A stretch of DNA of 64,000 bases from Callipepla californica brunnescens (lineage: Eukaryota > Chordata > Aves > Galliformes > Odontophoridae), in assembly GCA_023055505.1 (NCBI GenBank), contig JALIRH010000002.1, positions 54,990,733 to 55,054,732 on the forward strand, read 5' to 3'. The translations under genes and the position numbers were made by a program. Positions 9,690 to 21,852 of this stretch are shown in pieces (the first letter of the stretch is position 1; every line of letters begins with the position of its first letter). A model generated the notes under the pieces. The model saw nothing but the letters and a program-made list of their open reading frames with translations, was not told where the DNA came from and did no database searches.

Positions 9690-9800
9690 ATGAAGGATAC
9701 ACGAATCATAAAATGTAAGCTATGTGTGATTAATGATCTGCACTAATTTGAATAGCAGGCGTGTTAAAGGTCAGTGACAATTGTTGCTGCTTTCAGCATG
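9690..9800. promoter_or_regulatory. Candidate conserved element abutting the island
   Basis: Immediately right of the island the composition drops sharply to AT-rich. The segment has ATTAATGATC homeodomain-type cores near 9730, a TTAAAGGTCA extended nuclear-receptor half-site near 9764, and GACAATTGTT, a SOX-like inverted pair, near 9776. Such motif crowding next to a CpG island is typical of proximal enhancers; conservation is untested. Confidence 0.25.
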
Positions 9801-11232
9801 AATGCCCGAGTGGGATGGATTCGGGACAGGCAAATTTCGTTCTAAGTCAGAGATGGAACGCAGGGATGTGCGGGCAGAGAGGGCACGCTTGGGAAAACAC
9901 ACTGTGCCTCAGTGTTATCCAGAATGTCCGCCTTGTGTTCCCTACACAGCAGCATCTCCCCTGCGTGTGGTGTCAGTGCCACGTCCTGCACTGGCTTACT
10001 CTGGACACACATGGGGTGTACGTACCAATGAGGAGCTCCTCCCGGCTCCCCACGTTCCCCAGTCAAAGTTTGTGTGTCAGTTCGACATTTCTTGACACAA
10101 AGAATAAAAATCCCGTTCTAAGAAAGCATTCCTGGGCAGTATTTAGAACACCAGCATTAAGTTAATAATTTCCATATGGCGAACATTGACAAGTTCGAGC
10201 AACGAAAGGTGCATGGGACTTCCAGAATACATAAAAACGTGATTTCGGTGACCTTCCCCTTTTCTCCGTGTCGATTCTCCTCCTCAGGCAGTAAATACAC
10301 TCGGCACAGTGCAGAATGGCTCAGCGAAGCCCCTGCGTCGCTGTGCATTGCCGTGCTGCCCCCATGGGCCCGGCATCGTGCCCCTTGTCCCCACAGAAGT
10401 GAGGTGCTGAGGCCGTGGGCTGAAGCCCAGCACTGGGGGTATTCCTCCTTAGCGCCAAGGCAATTAAAAATGCAAAAGGCACGGAAGCCTTCAAACAATG
10501 CAGCGGCACATTAATGTCATGAGAGTCGCCAGCGGAGTTCCTCCGTCCGTGTAATTTTAAGTAGGAGATTTTCTCACATGCCGATCCCAAGCCTGGAACG
10601 GGATAAGGACTCATATCCCTAAAAGATATGCAAAACATTGGGGTTTGGGGTATTCTTGCACCGCATGCTCACTGCCATCTGAAATTTCAGGTGGTGGATT
10701 CCTCGTTTCCAACCCGTTCCTAAAGCACTAGCACCTCGGCTGATGAATCTCTTTGCAGACGCTGTTTACCCACTTTATCTTTGCCAGAAATCTTCCAGGA
10801 GATGTCCTCCCGTTTGAAATCCCTTAAATTACAGTATTTTGCAGGAAAATGTCAGCGATATTAATGGCTCAATCTGTGTTTTGCTATTCATAGACTCCTA
10901 TGTACAATAATTCTGGCTAATGAAATACGTGGAGCAGGAAAGCATTTATTTACTTTTGCAGTAGTCCAATAAATTATTTGTTCGGCGTTTGGGACTTGGG
11001 CTTGCTCAAGTTAAAGAAAGTGGCATTTTGATGAAAATCTGTGCAATGGCTTGTCTGCATAACTTAGCCTGAGGAGTGAGCGGTGGAGGCTGAGATGAGG
11101 AAGGTTCCTGGGAAACACCATGATAGAAGAGCAGGGGGAAAAGAAAAAAGGCCGTGTCTCTGAAAACACAGTTGAAAGCATGTATAAATACTTCAAGGCA
11201 GGCAAACAAGCCAAGTTTAGATTGCATTTTAT

Positions 11233-11234
<2 letters not shown>
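9801..11234. other. Non-coding interval right of the island
   Basis: No gene or transposon recognised. Overlapping frames of 97-134 codons at 9761-10165 and about 112 codons at 10157-10514 occur on both strands and carry no recognisable family signature. AT-rich sequence predominates from 10780 onward. Confidence 0.55.

Positions 11235-11279
<45 letters not shown>
11235..11279 (+). repeat. (GT)n dinucleotide microsatellite, about 22 units
   Basis: Uninterrupted GT repeat ending in GTCA. Likely polymorphic. It produces the VCVCVC and HTHTHT strings in overlapping frames. Confidence 0.95.
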
Positions 11280-11540
11280 ACATGCACAGTGACACAGAAG
11301 TGTAACTGGAGGAGTCAGCTCCAGCCTCAGCTTCAGCTTTTGCTGCGTGCTTGCTTGCAGTTGCTCGCTTTTTGTGCTGACGAATAGCTGTTATTATCAC
11401 GGATCTCTCTGAAGTGTGGAGGATGTATCTACGTCATGCCAATCCAGGGTGGCTTGGGGCTCTTAAGGATTCTGTTCTACCTTCTTAGGACTCAGACCAG
11501 CACTGTCCTTGGTGTCTCCTTTCATATTTACCTCTCAGCT

Positions 11541-11612
11541 GTCACAGAACCATAGCATCACTAAGGTTGGAAAAGAACGCTGAGACCATCTAGAGTTCCC
11601 TGGCTCTGCCAA
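11541..11612 (-). mobile_element. CR1 LINE 3' tail fragment, short
   Basis: Starts CACAGAACCATAGCATCAC, a mutated CR1 tail, followed by AAGGTTGGAAAAGAACGC and the degraded motif GAGACCATCTAG. The length of about 70 bp and the substitutions indicate an old truncated copy on the minus strand. Confidence 0.8.
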
Positions 11613-14600
11613 CAAAGCAATATAAGTATTTTCTAATCTAAACCAGAGGTTTTGCTTTCAAAGTCTGCTTGGTCAAAACCAAGTGTCTCTGCTTTCCCCG
11701 TGCCCTGGTGTGAGGCTGCTCCTGCAGGAACGCAGGTATGCACACTGATGTGCTCTGTGTCTGCATCCCATAAAGGCAAGCTCTTGTGCCCCACTGGTTT
11801 ACACAGCAAACGGTCTGAAAAACAGTTTTCCATTGGAAGAGCTGCACCTGTTTCTGGATCTGAAGAGTTGTTAGCACGTCATCACAAGAAGAGACTTGGG
11901 CATTTCTGATGACAAATGGTATGGGGCGCAAGGACACATCCTCTTTACCTTTTACTCATTGTGCAAGTTGTCCCATTGCTGTTAATGGAATTACTCTAAT
12001 GATAAAAGATGGCCTAGGTTTGTCCCTATCATCTTATTTATGGCTCACACCAAACTTTTCCTAATGGCAGAAACAATCTGGAGAACCTTCTCGAAGAATC
12101 AACGTTTCAAACTCTGATGTCTTTCATATTTGCCCCTGCCATCAGCGCAGTTGCTAGGATATAGACCGATTCTGATTTCTGTGCTTTGATCCTCTCAAAA
12201 CCACATTTCCTTACATCAAGTTATTCAACACTGCTGTTACAATGACATTGAGGAGAGCAGAAGTTAATGCCGCAGAGCGCGCACAGCCCCGGTGAGTGCG
12301 GTTATTTTGGGTTCCTGCTGAACGCTGCATATAGCACCAACTTTTCCAGCCCTGGCAGTCAGATTTTCTCACCCATATGTAATTCCACAAACTACATCAC
12401 GGCTTCACAGCAGGTAGGGAACCCACAGACCTGTTCCTAATTTCAAGTTAACTGAAAGAATCTCGGCAGCAGCTGCTTTCAAAATAGCTGATACAGAATT
12501 CCACAGATGTGGCCCATAATAGGTTCAGAAATAAAAAGAACTAGGCCACGGCGTCAAATTAATTTCCAGGAAGACAAATTCAACAAGGATGCCACTTTCA
12601 CAGATATTTTTAAGGGATCTTTGGGAGCGCATATTTTGGTGGCCTGGGTTTTTTCATGCTGTCTACTAACTGTGGTGCCCCCATTTTCTGGCAGGCGGGA
12701 CCTGGCTGTTAGCGTGCTGCACTCCTCCCAGCCCAGGAACGGGCTGTTTTGGAGCTCGTGTCCCCTCCCCCAGATCCTCTTATGTTCCTCCAAGCATAAC
12801 TGATAGCGCTGGCGTGCCTCTGCGCTTCTCTGACGGGACCAGACAAAGGGACACAGCAGCTATACATGGCCTCTGGGACACCGAACCGCTTAATAGACCC
12901 AAAGAAACTGGCTGCTAGCTATGAAACAGAGCGTTATCAGATGGGATTTCACAAACATGAATTAAAGAAACAGAAAAAAAGTTTCCCGACCATTCAGCAA
13001 TGGAAATGCTCGGAACAATTTGTAGAACAGCATGGCAAATTCGTTGATGCACTGTTTCTGCTGGGTAAAACATCCCCCAATAGTAAAAGTCGAACAAACT
13101 CATTACTTGTTGTTGCTGACAGATTTTCCCTCGCCATTCTGTGCAGTGCTCAAAGTGTTTGAATAATCCCGGTTCATATGTTTTTTCAACTCAGGCACGC
13201 AAGGAAAAAGGAACTTCAGAAAGAGAATGTTTTACCTGATGCACTCTTTTAAGGCTTCAGTAATTAGAGAACTGCAAAGGTCAAAATAGCCATCAATATC
13301 GTGAGCAACAGAGTAGAAGTAACATGTTGAAGAGGAAGTAAGTTGGTTGGCTGTAACTTAATACGCCATAAGCACTAAGATGTGGATCTGCAGTGACAAG
13401 CAGCAAAAGAAGCAGCAACACGCAACCACCATCAGACGTTTACTTTGCTGCAATCGCACGAAAAGCTGTAAATAAAGACATAGAGTTCCTTTGCAGTTTA
13501 AATCCCAGCTTTTTTGTCTCGCTGCACAGAAGTTCATCCACACACGTCTGTTCACATGCTGGAGAAAAAGTTTGCCGGTGCCCTTCAATGTTTCAACGAG
13601 GCAGACAAAAACTCCAGGTTCAGAAGCTCCCAAACTGTTTTTCCACGCTCTGGTTCTCCTTCAGATCAGAAAAATGTGGCTTTAGCCTGTTTGTGGTGTA
13701 CTACTGCCCACCTCTTAAAGTCAAATCGTGAGATACTAAATTTAAAGTGAGTCCTTCAGATGTTGCAGAGCCGCTGCTCCTTAAACTGTGTGTTGCAGCC
13801 TGTATTTCTGAAACAGCATAGCTTGGAAAGGGGTAAAAGATCCGTGCCTGCATCCAGAGATGCAGTAGTTTACATCAGGGTAAGTTGCAATAAAGATATA
13901 CAATTCTGGGGGAAATTATTTTGAGAGTAGGAACTCTTCCAAAACCTTCCCACTATTTCTTTCATTGCTGATAGACCATTTTTCTTGCCTGTACAATTTT
14001 ATGCCAAATTGGCCACTTTTCTAATTTACCCATAAATCACACGAAACTCACGATTCCTTTTTCCACATTTGGCTTCACAAATCAACCGGGTGAATTCTTT
14101 TCCCTGAGAGCAAGAGGCTGAAGCAAACACTCCAGATTATTAGCAATAAATAAAGAAATAAATGATTAGCACGGGACTATCCTCACATTTAACAGAAACT
14201 GCAGAAGAGTTTGAACTCGTTTCCCTTTGGTAGAAAGGCAGCAGTGAGCCACGGAAGCCAGCGTGCTGCAGACGCTGGGAGGCATTTGCCTTTTTCCTCT
14301 GTTAAACTCCAAAGCTAATAAACCCGGAGCATTTGGTAACAAGCGAGGCACTCATGTCAACAAAGGCCTTACTTAGAGGCTGCTCAGTTTTTAGAAACTT
14401 CTGTGGCGAGGATTTGAAGATATTTTAGTAATATGTGGCATGCTCAGGATCCGAACGTGCGCTTTCGCTTCTCCGTTTCCAACAGCGTAATCCCCTTTGC
14501 TTTTCCCCGATGTTTTCAAACCAGCGCAGAAAAGGCTGAGCGTTAAACTGCGATATACAATTGTCCAGAGAGTACACAAATTCCGTTTGAATCAGAGCAA

Positions 14601-16653
14601 ACGTTTTAGTGGACGGCGAGGGCCGTTTGGCTTTCCCATGTTGTGGCAAGACCCTGCTGAACACCGGTGTGCAGGGAGCACGGCCAGAGAGGGCCAACAA
14701 AAGGCTCCTGATGCAGCACGACCTCCCCCCCCCTGCTCCTCTCTCTGCGAGCTGGCTGCTGTGCCTTTGCTACCGTAATTGTTTGCAGAAGAACCAAACC
14801 TGTTCTGGAGCTGTTCCCTGCGCTTGTTTGGGAATAAGAAGCGCTTTGATTCCAGGTTACTTATCTCCCTTCCCATGGAGATGAATGAGGCGTTTGGAAG
14901 ACATTTCTTCGTTTTGAATGTTGTTCTCATGGAGTAATGCCTTGTTTTTCTTTCCTTCTCTTTACTCTTTCATTTGCTCCTCTGCCACGATGCCCGTAAA
15001 ACAGTTGCTGTGTATACCAGTACCCATTCGATTCCCTTTGCTGCACAAAAGATTCCTGAGTTCTGGTAGTAATGCAGAGGACTCCATTAACATTAATGGT
15101 GCAAGCATCCTTTTCACTCCTAGAAGCTTCGTATATATCATAAAAGAGTTATGCTTAATAAAGTCCAATGAAGTAGGCAGATCTGCTTTTCACATCACCA
15201 GTACAACAGTGCTCTTGTAACACAATCCGGACCCCTAGCCATGCTTTTATTACTCCACAGTATATTGCCATGTGATACCCCAGACATTTCCCCCTAATGC
15301 ATCAGAACATTTCACGTCAAATCCCTCTAACAACTGAGGAGTCCAAGATCCTATTTACTTCAGTGTGATTTAGCATGATAAAAATAATATGTTGCAAAAT
15401 AAGCGAGGTAACAGCGCTGCCAAAAATGTTTGCAGAATGCTGCTGTTAGTACTGTCTAAGCCAATGTTTTGTGTCTGCCAAGGAGAAGGATGTATAGAAG
15501 AGCACACTGGCAACTCCATTTGGTTTGTCTGTGTGGCCACTAATGCCGAAGTAACCTTTTGCTTGTTTATTTTACATAATTAAAGAGAGGTGGGTACACT
15601 ACTTGGTGTTTAGCTCCTGGAATGCTCCTTGAGGTAGAATTGAACCAATCTATACATTTTTGCCTTTTGTAGTTCTTAGAAGAGAAAATGGGGATGGAAA
15701 GAAGGACGAAGGAGCTGTGGGACAAAGGGAGAAGCCCTCTGGCCATGCTCTCTTGCTTTGTAGCCCCAACCACTGTAATGGCCCCAACTACTGTGACGGC
15801 CCTGCTGTGAGGTCCAGATGAGGTCAGCTAGAAGCAGAGCTTCACCCTTGAGAGTTTTCTCCTCGGAGCCCACAGTGCTCTGCTGCAGGATGGGTGTAGT
15901 AGATATAATCTTGTTATAAAAAAAAATAAAAATGCCAGTGAATGAGATATTTGCGTGAATGACCTCATTTTTCACTTGCTCCCTAGAACATTTTTTAAAA
16001 GGAAGTATTTGTTGGTCTTTAGCCAAGCGTTTTCTCCTTGAATACCAAATGTGTTTAGTCCATATAAAGGGTAAGATTCTCTTCAAAGTTCACTTGTGAT
16101 TTAAAGATCCTGTAAGATTTGCATGCAAGAGACTGAAAGCAACATTCTAATTTAATCGTTCCCCACCATGCTCTCGAAAAATGTGGTTTTTCAAGATCCA
16201 AGTGGGAAAATCTCAGAAAAAGGCATTAGTTTGTCTAATGCCACGTAACGCACGTAGAATCCTGCTGTGCTTCTGCTGCTGTATCAAAAACAAGTGGACA
16301 TATATAACCTAAAGTTTCCGCTTATCTGGGCTCGCATAAAGTGCCTTCAGCAGCTTCCTCAGATGTGTAGTTAATAAGAAATTCTGTGAGTTTTACACTT
16401 CAGCTTCAACACTCTGAGATATGAATGGAAGAATGCAGCCATCAAAGCTACTTCAGGGTCCTCCACTCCCTGACCTTTGGGCCCATAAACCCATGAATGA
16501 ATTACATTCATCCGCACACTAGCCCGTCTTTTTACTGGTAATGCAAACCGCGGTTAGAACACTGACTATTCCTCTAGCTGAGTTTCACACGAGCAGTGCA
16601 GCAGTGGATGCTCAGCCTTTATTAAGTGTTTGCAAGACTTTTCTCTTTTTTTC
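11613..16653. other. Non-coding interval with scattered short frames
   Basis: No known gene or transposon. A 98-codon plus-strand frame with a true ATG (12866-13162) encodes a lysine-rich peptide without recognisable motif; its ATG context is weak. A small CpG-rich patch at 12268-12300 ends in a donor-like GTGAGT (12292-12297). A two-copy tandem repeat lies at 15763-15798. A pyrimidine-rich stretch at 14940-14990 is not followed by a convincing exon. Confidence 0.55.
15763..15798 (+). repeat. 18-bp tandem repeat, two copies
   Basis: Units GCCCCAACCACTGTAATG and GCCCCAACTACTGTGACG are adjacent and differ at three positions. A small local duplication with no known function. Confidence 0.85.
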
Positions 16654-17130
16654 AGGCTGCACAGCTCAGGTCCAGCACAGGGAGAAGCCCAGCTGAATCC
16701 AGTGAAAAGCAGATGGAGAAGAAGAGAGGGAAGACCACACGGGCCACAATAGGCAACTGCATCTGCTCATTGGATGCTGTGCTGGAGGTTCTCCTTTCCC
16801 TAGGCACTATCTGAGTTGTGCCATACCTCCATGCCTTAGTTTCTACTGCATGGGTGGAGAATTGCTGGGTACATGCCCATTGTGGATGCAGAACATCTCA
16901 CCTGAACTCAAAACACTCCCATGTGACCCCTCTTGCTAGACTCTATAGTTAGAGATGGGAGAGAATCACTGGCTATCATGAGGGAAGAGAGGAGAGACGT
17001 AGCATGGGGCTTCAAGGGAAGCTTCAACTTGGCCCTTGATAGCCAGGTGTTATGCTGATTCTGATACTGGCTGCAGCCACACGTACTGGGAGCTGCTCAG
17101 TTTCTGAATAAAACTTGGCAGAATATGCCA
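16654..17130 (+). other. Candidate terminal exon (acceptor plus poly(A) signal)
   Basis: The run CTTTTCTCTTTTTTTCAG immediately before the segment is a textbook splice acceptor. An open frame continues from it for about 52 codons (lysine- and serine-rich, then hydrophobic) to a stop near 16813. An AATAAA hexamer lies at 17107-17112. Together these are compatible with the last exon of a plus-strand lncRNA or small gene, but each signal is common by chance and no branch point, conservation or transcript is known. Confidence 0.2.
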
Positions 17131-17671
17131 AGTGCCTCACTTTTTGCAGCTGTAAAATGGGTCAGGGCTTTTAGGGAGCTACGCTCACTAGTGGCATTTG
17201 TTTAAGGGCATACTCAGAGGCTTTTCTTGATCCAGGCAAACAGCGGCACGCCTCATGCGCCGCACTTGTGCTTGAGATAGTGCTTTAGCATTTTACCTGT
17301 CACAGTGTGTAGGAGGGTTTATATCCATGCAGCAATCTCAACCAAAACGTCATTGCACCTTGAGTTGGCTGTGCAGTCAGAGAGAGGCAGCCACACAGGA
17401 GAAGAAAAATACTTTGAATGGAAGAAAAGATCCTAAAGTCATACCAGAGAAAGCCAGGGCCTGCTGGTGATCCGGTGTGAGTTAGTTTGGTTTCCGTTAC
17501 CACTCCAAGCTGGCAAAGTGCAAGCCGAGAAGTGCTCACTGAGCTAAAGAGCTCTAAGATAGGAATAGCCCCATCAGTACAAACTGAAGAGGAGACAAAA
17601 GGTTTAAAAACGGTATATCTAGGGTTTTACTCAGTGAAAAGATACATTTTGTTCCTCTTCAGATTATCAGC

Positions 17672-17820
17672 AGGATGCCCAGAGAGGAGCTGGAGTCACC
17701 ATCCCTGGGGTGTCCCAGGAAAGGGTAAAGTTGCACTGAGTGTCAGAGGGGTCACAGGTATGGGTTGATGACTGAACTAGATGAACTTTGTGGTCTTTCC
17801 AATCTCAGTGATTCTATGGA
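17672..17820 (+). mobile_element. CR1 LINE fragment, 3' end
   Basis: Contains GATGCCCAGAGAGG, GGAGTCACCATCCCTGGGG and, at the end, TGGTCTTTCCAATCTCAGTG followed by ATTCTATGG, the canonical order of the CR1 3' region. Plus strand, 5'-truncated, moderately diverged. Confidence 0.92.
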
Positions 17821-20800
17821 CGGAATAAACAGTAAAGAATATATAATATTCCTGAGCACTGATTGACACAATTCGATTTTGTTGTTAAAAACAAAGAAAA
17901 AAGAGTGACATCCAGAGACGCTTGTGTGCCAGGTTTCACCCTGATGCAATTTGAGACAGGTGAGATATTAAACCCCGCTGACCAAGTTTTGCAATGGAAA
18001 GAGGAACAAGCTGCTAGCCGCTGTTGGGGTTGAGCAGCACGCTTTCTGCAGTGCTGTGGGATGGCTGACAAGGAGAGGACCTGCCTGCTGGCTGCCTGAG
18101 AAACCTGCAGCGTGCTCAGCCAGCGCTGCTCAGAGGGACCCTGTGTTTGCCAATTAGTTCTGCACATCGCTTCATCAGGAATTAGAGCGCTAAATCAACT
18201 CGAATGTTTTTAATATTGGGAGTATTTTGCCCTGTTTCTTCATCATCTTTGTAATTTAAATATCCTGTTGTGTAAGAATAAAGACAGGAAGTGAGCTATA
18301 CCAAACCTTACAATAATAGTATTAGGTTTCAGATAAGCCGATGGGCTCAGCGTTTGGTATTTTTTTTCCTGGGGTAATGTAAGTTTTGCAAATGCTCGGA
18401 GAGATTGTGTTTTCTCTTAGGAAAACATCTACAATTTTTTGCAAATTAGGCTTTGCTCATTATGCACGAAAAAACACCCTCCCATTAACAATACTCGGCC
18501 CACAATGCCAAGCTTTAATTATTTAGCGTCATGCTTTATTTGTGCTCCTGCCGTGAAACCAAACCCTCTCCAGCAGGCAGTCCCGGGTGCTGGGTAGGTG
18601 CCTACCTACACACTCTCCCATTGTTTTCACTCTGGCTTGGCGCTGGTTTTATGCAAATGCAGCCCTTTGTGCACACGCAGCCAGCGCAGATATTCTTGCA
18701 CTCGGGGCACACCACGGCTTTCCTGCGGGCACTGCTGCTGGGTTGTGTCGCTTCCTCCCACACGACTGCATCTCTGCAAACGAGATAACAAAGTTTGTGA
18801 GTTATAAACACAAGCCTCCTTTTATATACCTGCACCTAAAGAAGAATGATGCATTAATGGGAATATTTAGAATTTCCCAAGTGAATCGAACAGTTTTTGC
18901 TAGCCAGATACACACAGAACCTTTCCAACCATAAGCAACCAACATACAAATTATCCAGCAGCGCAGCATTTAACAAAAGTAGGATGTGATTTGTGAATCT
19001 ATTCTACTCTAATAAGATTATTATCCCGACCACCCCATTCCTACCGAAGCTGGTGTGCTCGCACAGCTGATCCCCATTTACACAAACTATCCACATGCAA
19101 TCATCGTCAGCATGGCAACACTTCTGATGTTCAACTGTATTTACACAGGCGCCTTTGCACCACATGGCACATACAGATCCGTTACCACAATGGGTAAATG
19201 GGTAAATGATGCAATGAGTAAAGAGATTTCTGCATTTGTGTATATACCAAAAGGCAAAATTGCCTGCCACTCTGCCTTTACAAGCCAGACAGCTACATTC
19301 TATCATAATTTAGCCATTTTGCTGTAATTTGCAAGGAGAGAGTTCAAATCAGGCTAAAATTTTAGTTTAAATTTCAGCCAAATGCATTCAGCTGTTTCTG
19401 AGAGAGATATATTAACAAAAAAAAAACAGGTTGTTTTGCCCATCTGTACACATTTGGGATCATGGAGTTGTTTTAGTATCGCAACCATTTGAAACCAGAG
19501 CCTGAAAAACCCAAAGAGTCTCCCTATGCGAGGGCTTTGCCTTTTGCTATTCTTGTTATACACTTGGCTGTATACAAGCCTGTGAAAAATCACAGTTTGC
19601 ACATGCTCCATCACTACTTGTTCAATTTTAGTCGCTAAATTCTGAGAAGATTCTGCTGTAGCCGAGGATGCTCAGGTTTCACACAGCTGGTAGCACCGAC
19701 TGAACCACATATGCTGCGTCCTCAGTTACAGTGTCCTCACTGTTGCATGCTAGAATATATTATTCTAGTATAGATTACAGAGACAAAGCCAAAATTTCAC
19801 TAAAGTGAGAACTCACAGCAGAAAGGCTGGGGTGAGCTCCAACAGCAACCGCTGAGAAGGAGGCACATCAATGCATGAAACATTCTGCTATCACAGAACT
19901 GGCCACCATGGAAAATTTCCCGAGGAATTTAATTATTCTTTTTTCAGAGTCACGTCTGACTAGTGTACAGCAAATAAGGCAGGGGATTTAAAACTGAAAT
20001 CTGCAGGCAGCAAAATATGGAATTCCTGCTGATTCCTGAAACTTTAACGATTTACTTAAAATTAGCATGTGTCTGTGCAAGTAAAGACAATACCATAAAG
20101 CATGCATTATGAGAGGGGCTGGGTGAGCAGACATCCTCAGCAGTGACACTTCCCCCAGTATTACATCTGCGTGAGTTAAAAAGCCCAGTAACGAACTTGG
20201 TTGCTCTAATGTGTGCTGCGAGTTTGTACATTTGCACGGACACAAAAGCGGAAGCACACATTGCCTATGGACAGTTTGCCTCCAGTCCAGAATAATCAAA
20301 TATTGATGGACCATGCAGTGGTTAATAGTTAATTGCATTTGACAATATAAAGAAAGAGTCAGGAATAACTAATCCAAAGTTATCAGAGACAATCATTGAC
20401 TAGCTGTTATGGTCAGCCCCTGGTGTGGAGCTTTCAGCTATCCCACGCGGAATATTACAATCTGGGATAATTGGTGAAGTGCCAAGCAGGGCTTTAAGGA
20501 GTTTCCACTTACGTCTCAGCTAGCTCCGAGCAGAACAACCAAAGAGGATTTTCTACAGTGAACTCCTCTTTTCCCTCACTTCTTCCAGCTGTAGGAAGAG
20601 ATGAGTTTCACTCTCAGCTATGGAAATGAGCCACGATTTCAGTTTTATGAGGTCTTATTTCAGTAGCCTGCTTTGAATAATAAACGATTAACTCTCAGAG
20701 CACACAGAAAGGCATATAATTTTTAAAGCACATCCTGTTTCAAGGACTTCAGGATATAAACCATTTAAGAGAAAGGAATTATAGAAACAAATGGAGGATA

Positions 20801-21723
20801 ACAGCTACAAAATTGTTCTTGACACAGTGAGGTTGTCAGCACTTGTCACTATGCATGCTGGGCCTGATTCCCTGACTTCATTTGAGACCCCTTGGGGAAA
20901 AACAGAAGTAACGTAACAGAGAAACACGTTATTCCTCTAAGATTTATTTTTTGGGGGGTCACTGTAACTCGGTGCTCGGAAGCCTCACAGGAGTGGCACA
21001 GAGCTTACGTTATTTGCTCTTGACATGCTGAAAGGTGCAGTGTGGTGCTGCTTGTACAGCCTAGTTTCTCGATAGTCCATTTAAGCAGGCTTTGGCGTTA
21101 ACTTAAACTTCTTAGCAAGCTTAAATTCAGCTTCACATTTTATTTGGTTTTGCAAATGTCTGGAAGTTTTCATGTGGAATTAGCAGAGCTCAGTCTTAAA
21201 GCCTAATGAACTCAGATAAAACTCAGCAGGACGTCCTGCTTGAAACTAATTTTTTTTGTGCAAAGACAGCTCTTTGGCCTCCTTTTTTCTTTGCATTGCA
21301 TTTGTTGACTTGTCTCGGAGGCTGGTAACTATCAGCTCTCTTATTGATCTGCACTGGAGTCACTTGAAAACGTAATTTTGAAAGCAGCATTTCAGCACCT
21401 TTCCTTGCTTGATCTGTTTGCGTGGTGAACTGTGGCACAATTTTCCAAGCACTAGGCTGAAAATCAATGCATTTTTTATGGATAATAATACAGATATTTT
21501 TTAAGTCTTCACATGTGCCTTGCTGCATTTGAGATAACTCTCTATATGTTACATGTTCTGCTTTACTAACACCTATCCCAGAATTCACATCCCTCCACTC
21601 TAATTTAGCTACAAATTGATTTTTAAAGTATCACATTTAATAGCCTTTGGGGTTTGATGCGCAAACTGTTCTGACGTCTATTCATAGACCCTTATAATGG
21701 GACCCACTCCGGTTTATCCCTTG

Positions 21724-21852
21724 AACTGTCAGGCTCTCTGGGAAATAATAGCTCCTGACAGTTGTAGAGTTAAAATATAGGATTAATGACCAGCTTTTAA
21801 CGTGCAAATGGGGTATTCAGCTTCCCTTTTACTCATCTTAGTTAATGCAAAT
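21724..21852. promoter_or_regulatory. Candidate regulatory element: inverted repeat plus octamer
   Basis: A perfect 10-bp inverted repeat (AACTGTCAGG at 21724-21733, CCTGACAGTT at 21754-21763) embeds CTGTCA/TGACAG, the MEIS/TGIF core, in both orientations. A perfect POU octamer ATGCAAAT follows at 21845-21852, with ATTAATGAC between them. The region is transposon-free. Function is inferred from motifs only. Confidence 0.3.

Noticed and set aside
9087..9746. Plus frames of 219 and 159 codons including F/P-rich runs.
   Set aside because: They read through the homopyrimidine tract and the A-rich run near 9188; composition alone explains them.
7959..11279. (CA)n and (GT)n tracts considered as possible repeat arrays of a CRISPR type.
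   Set aside because: They are simple dinucleotide microsatellites without spacers, in a vertebrate genome.
12866..13162. 98-codon plus-strand frame with a true ATG.
   Set aside because: Weak start context, no recognisable family and no splice or polyadenylation context; left as a chance frame.
21724..21763. Inverted repeat considered as a microRNA hairpin.
   Set aside because: The stem is only 10 bp with a 20-nt loop, too short for a precursor.
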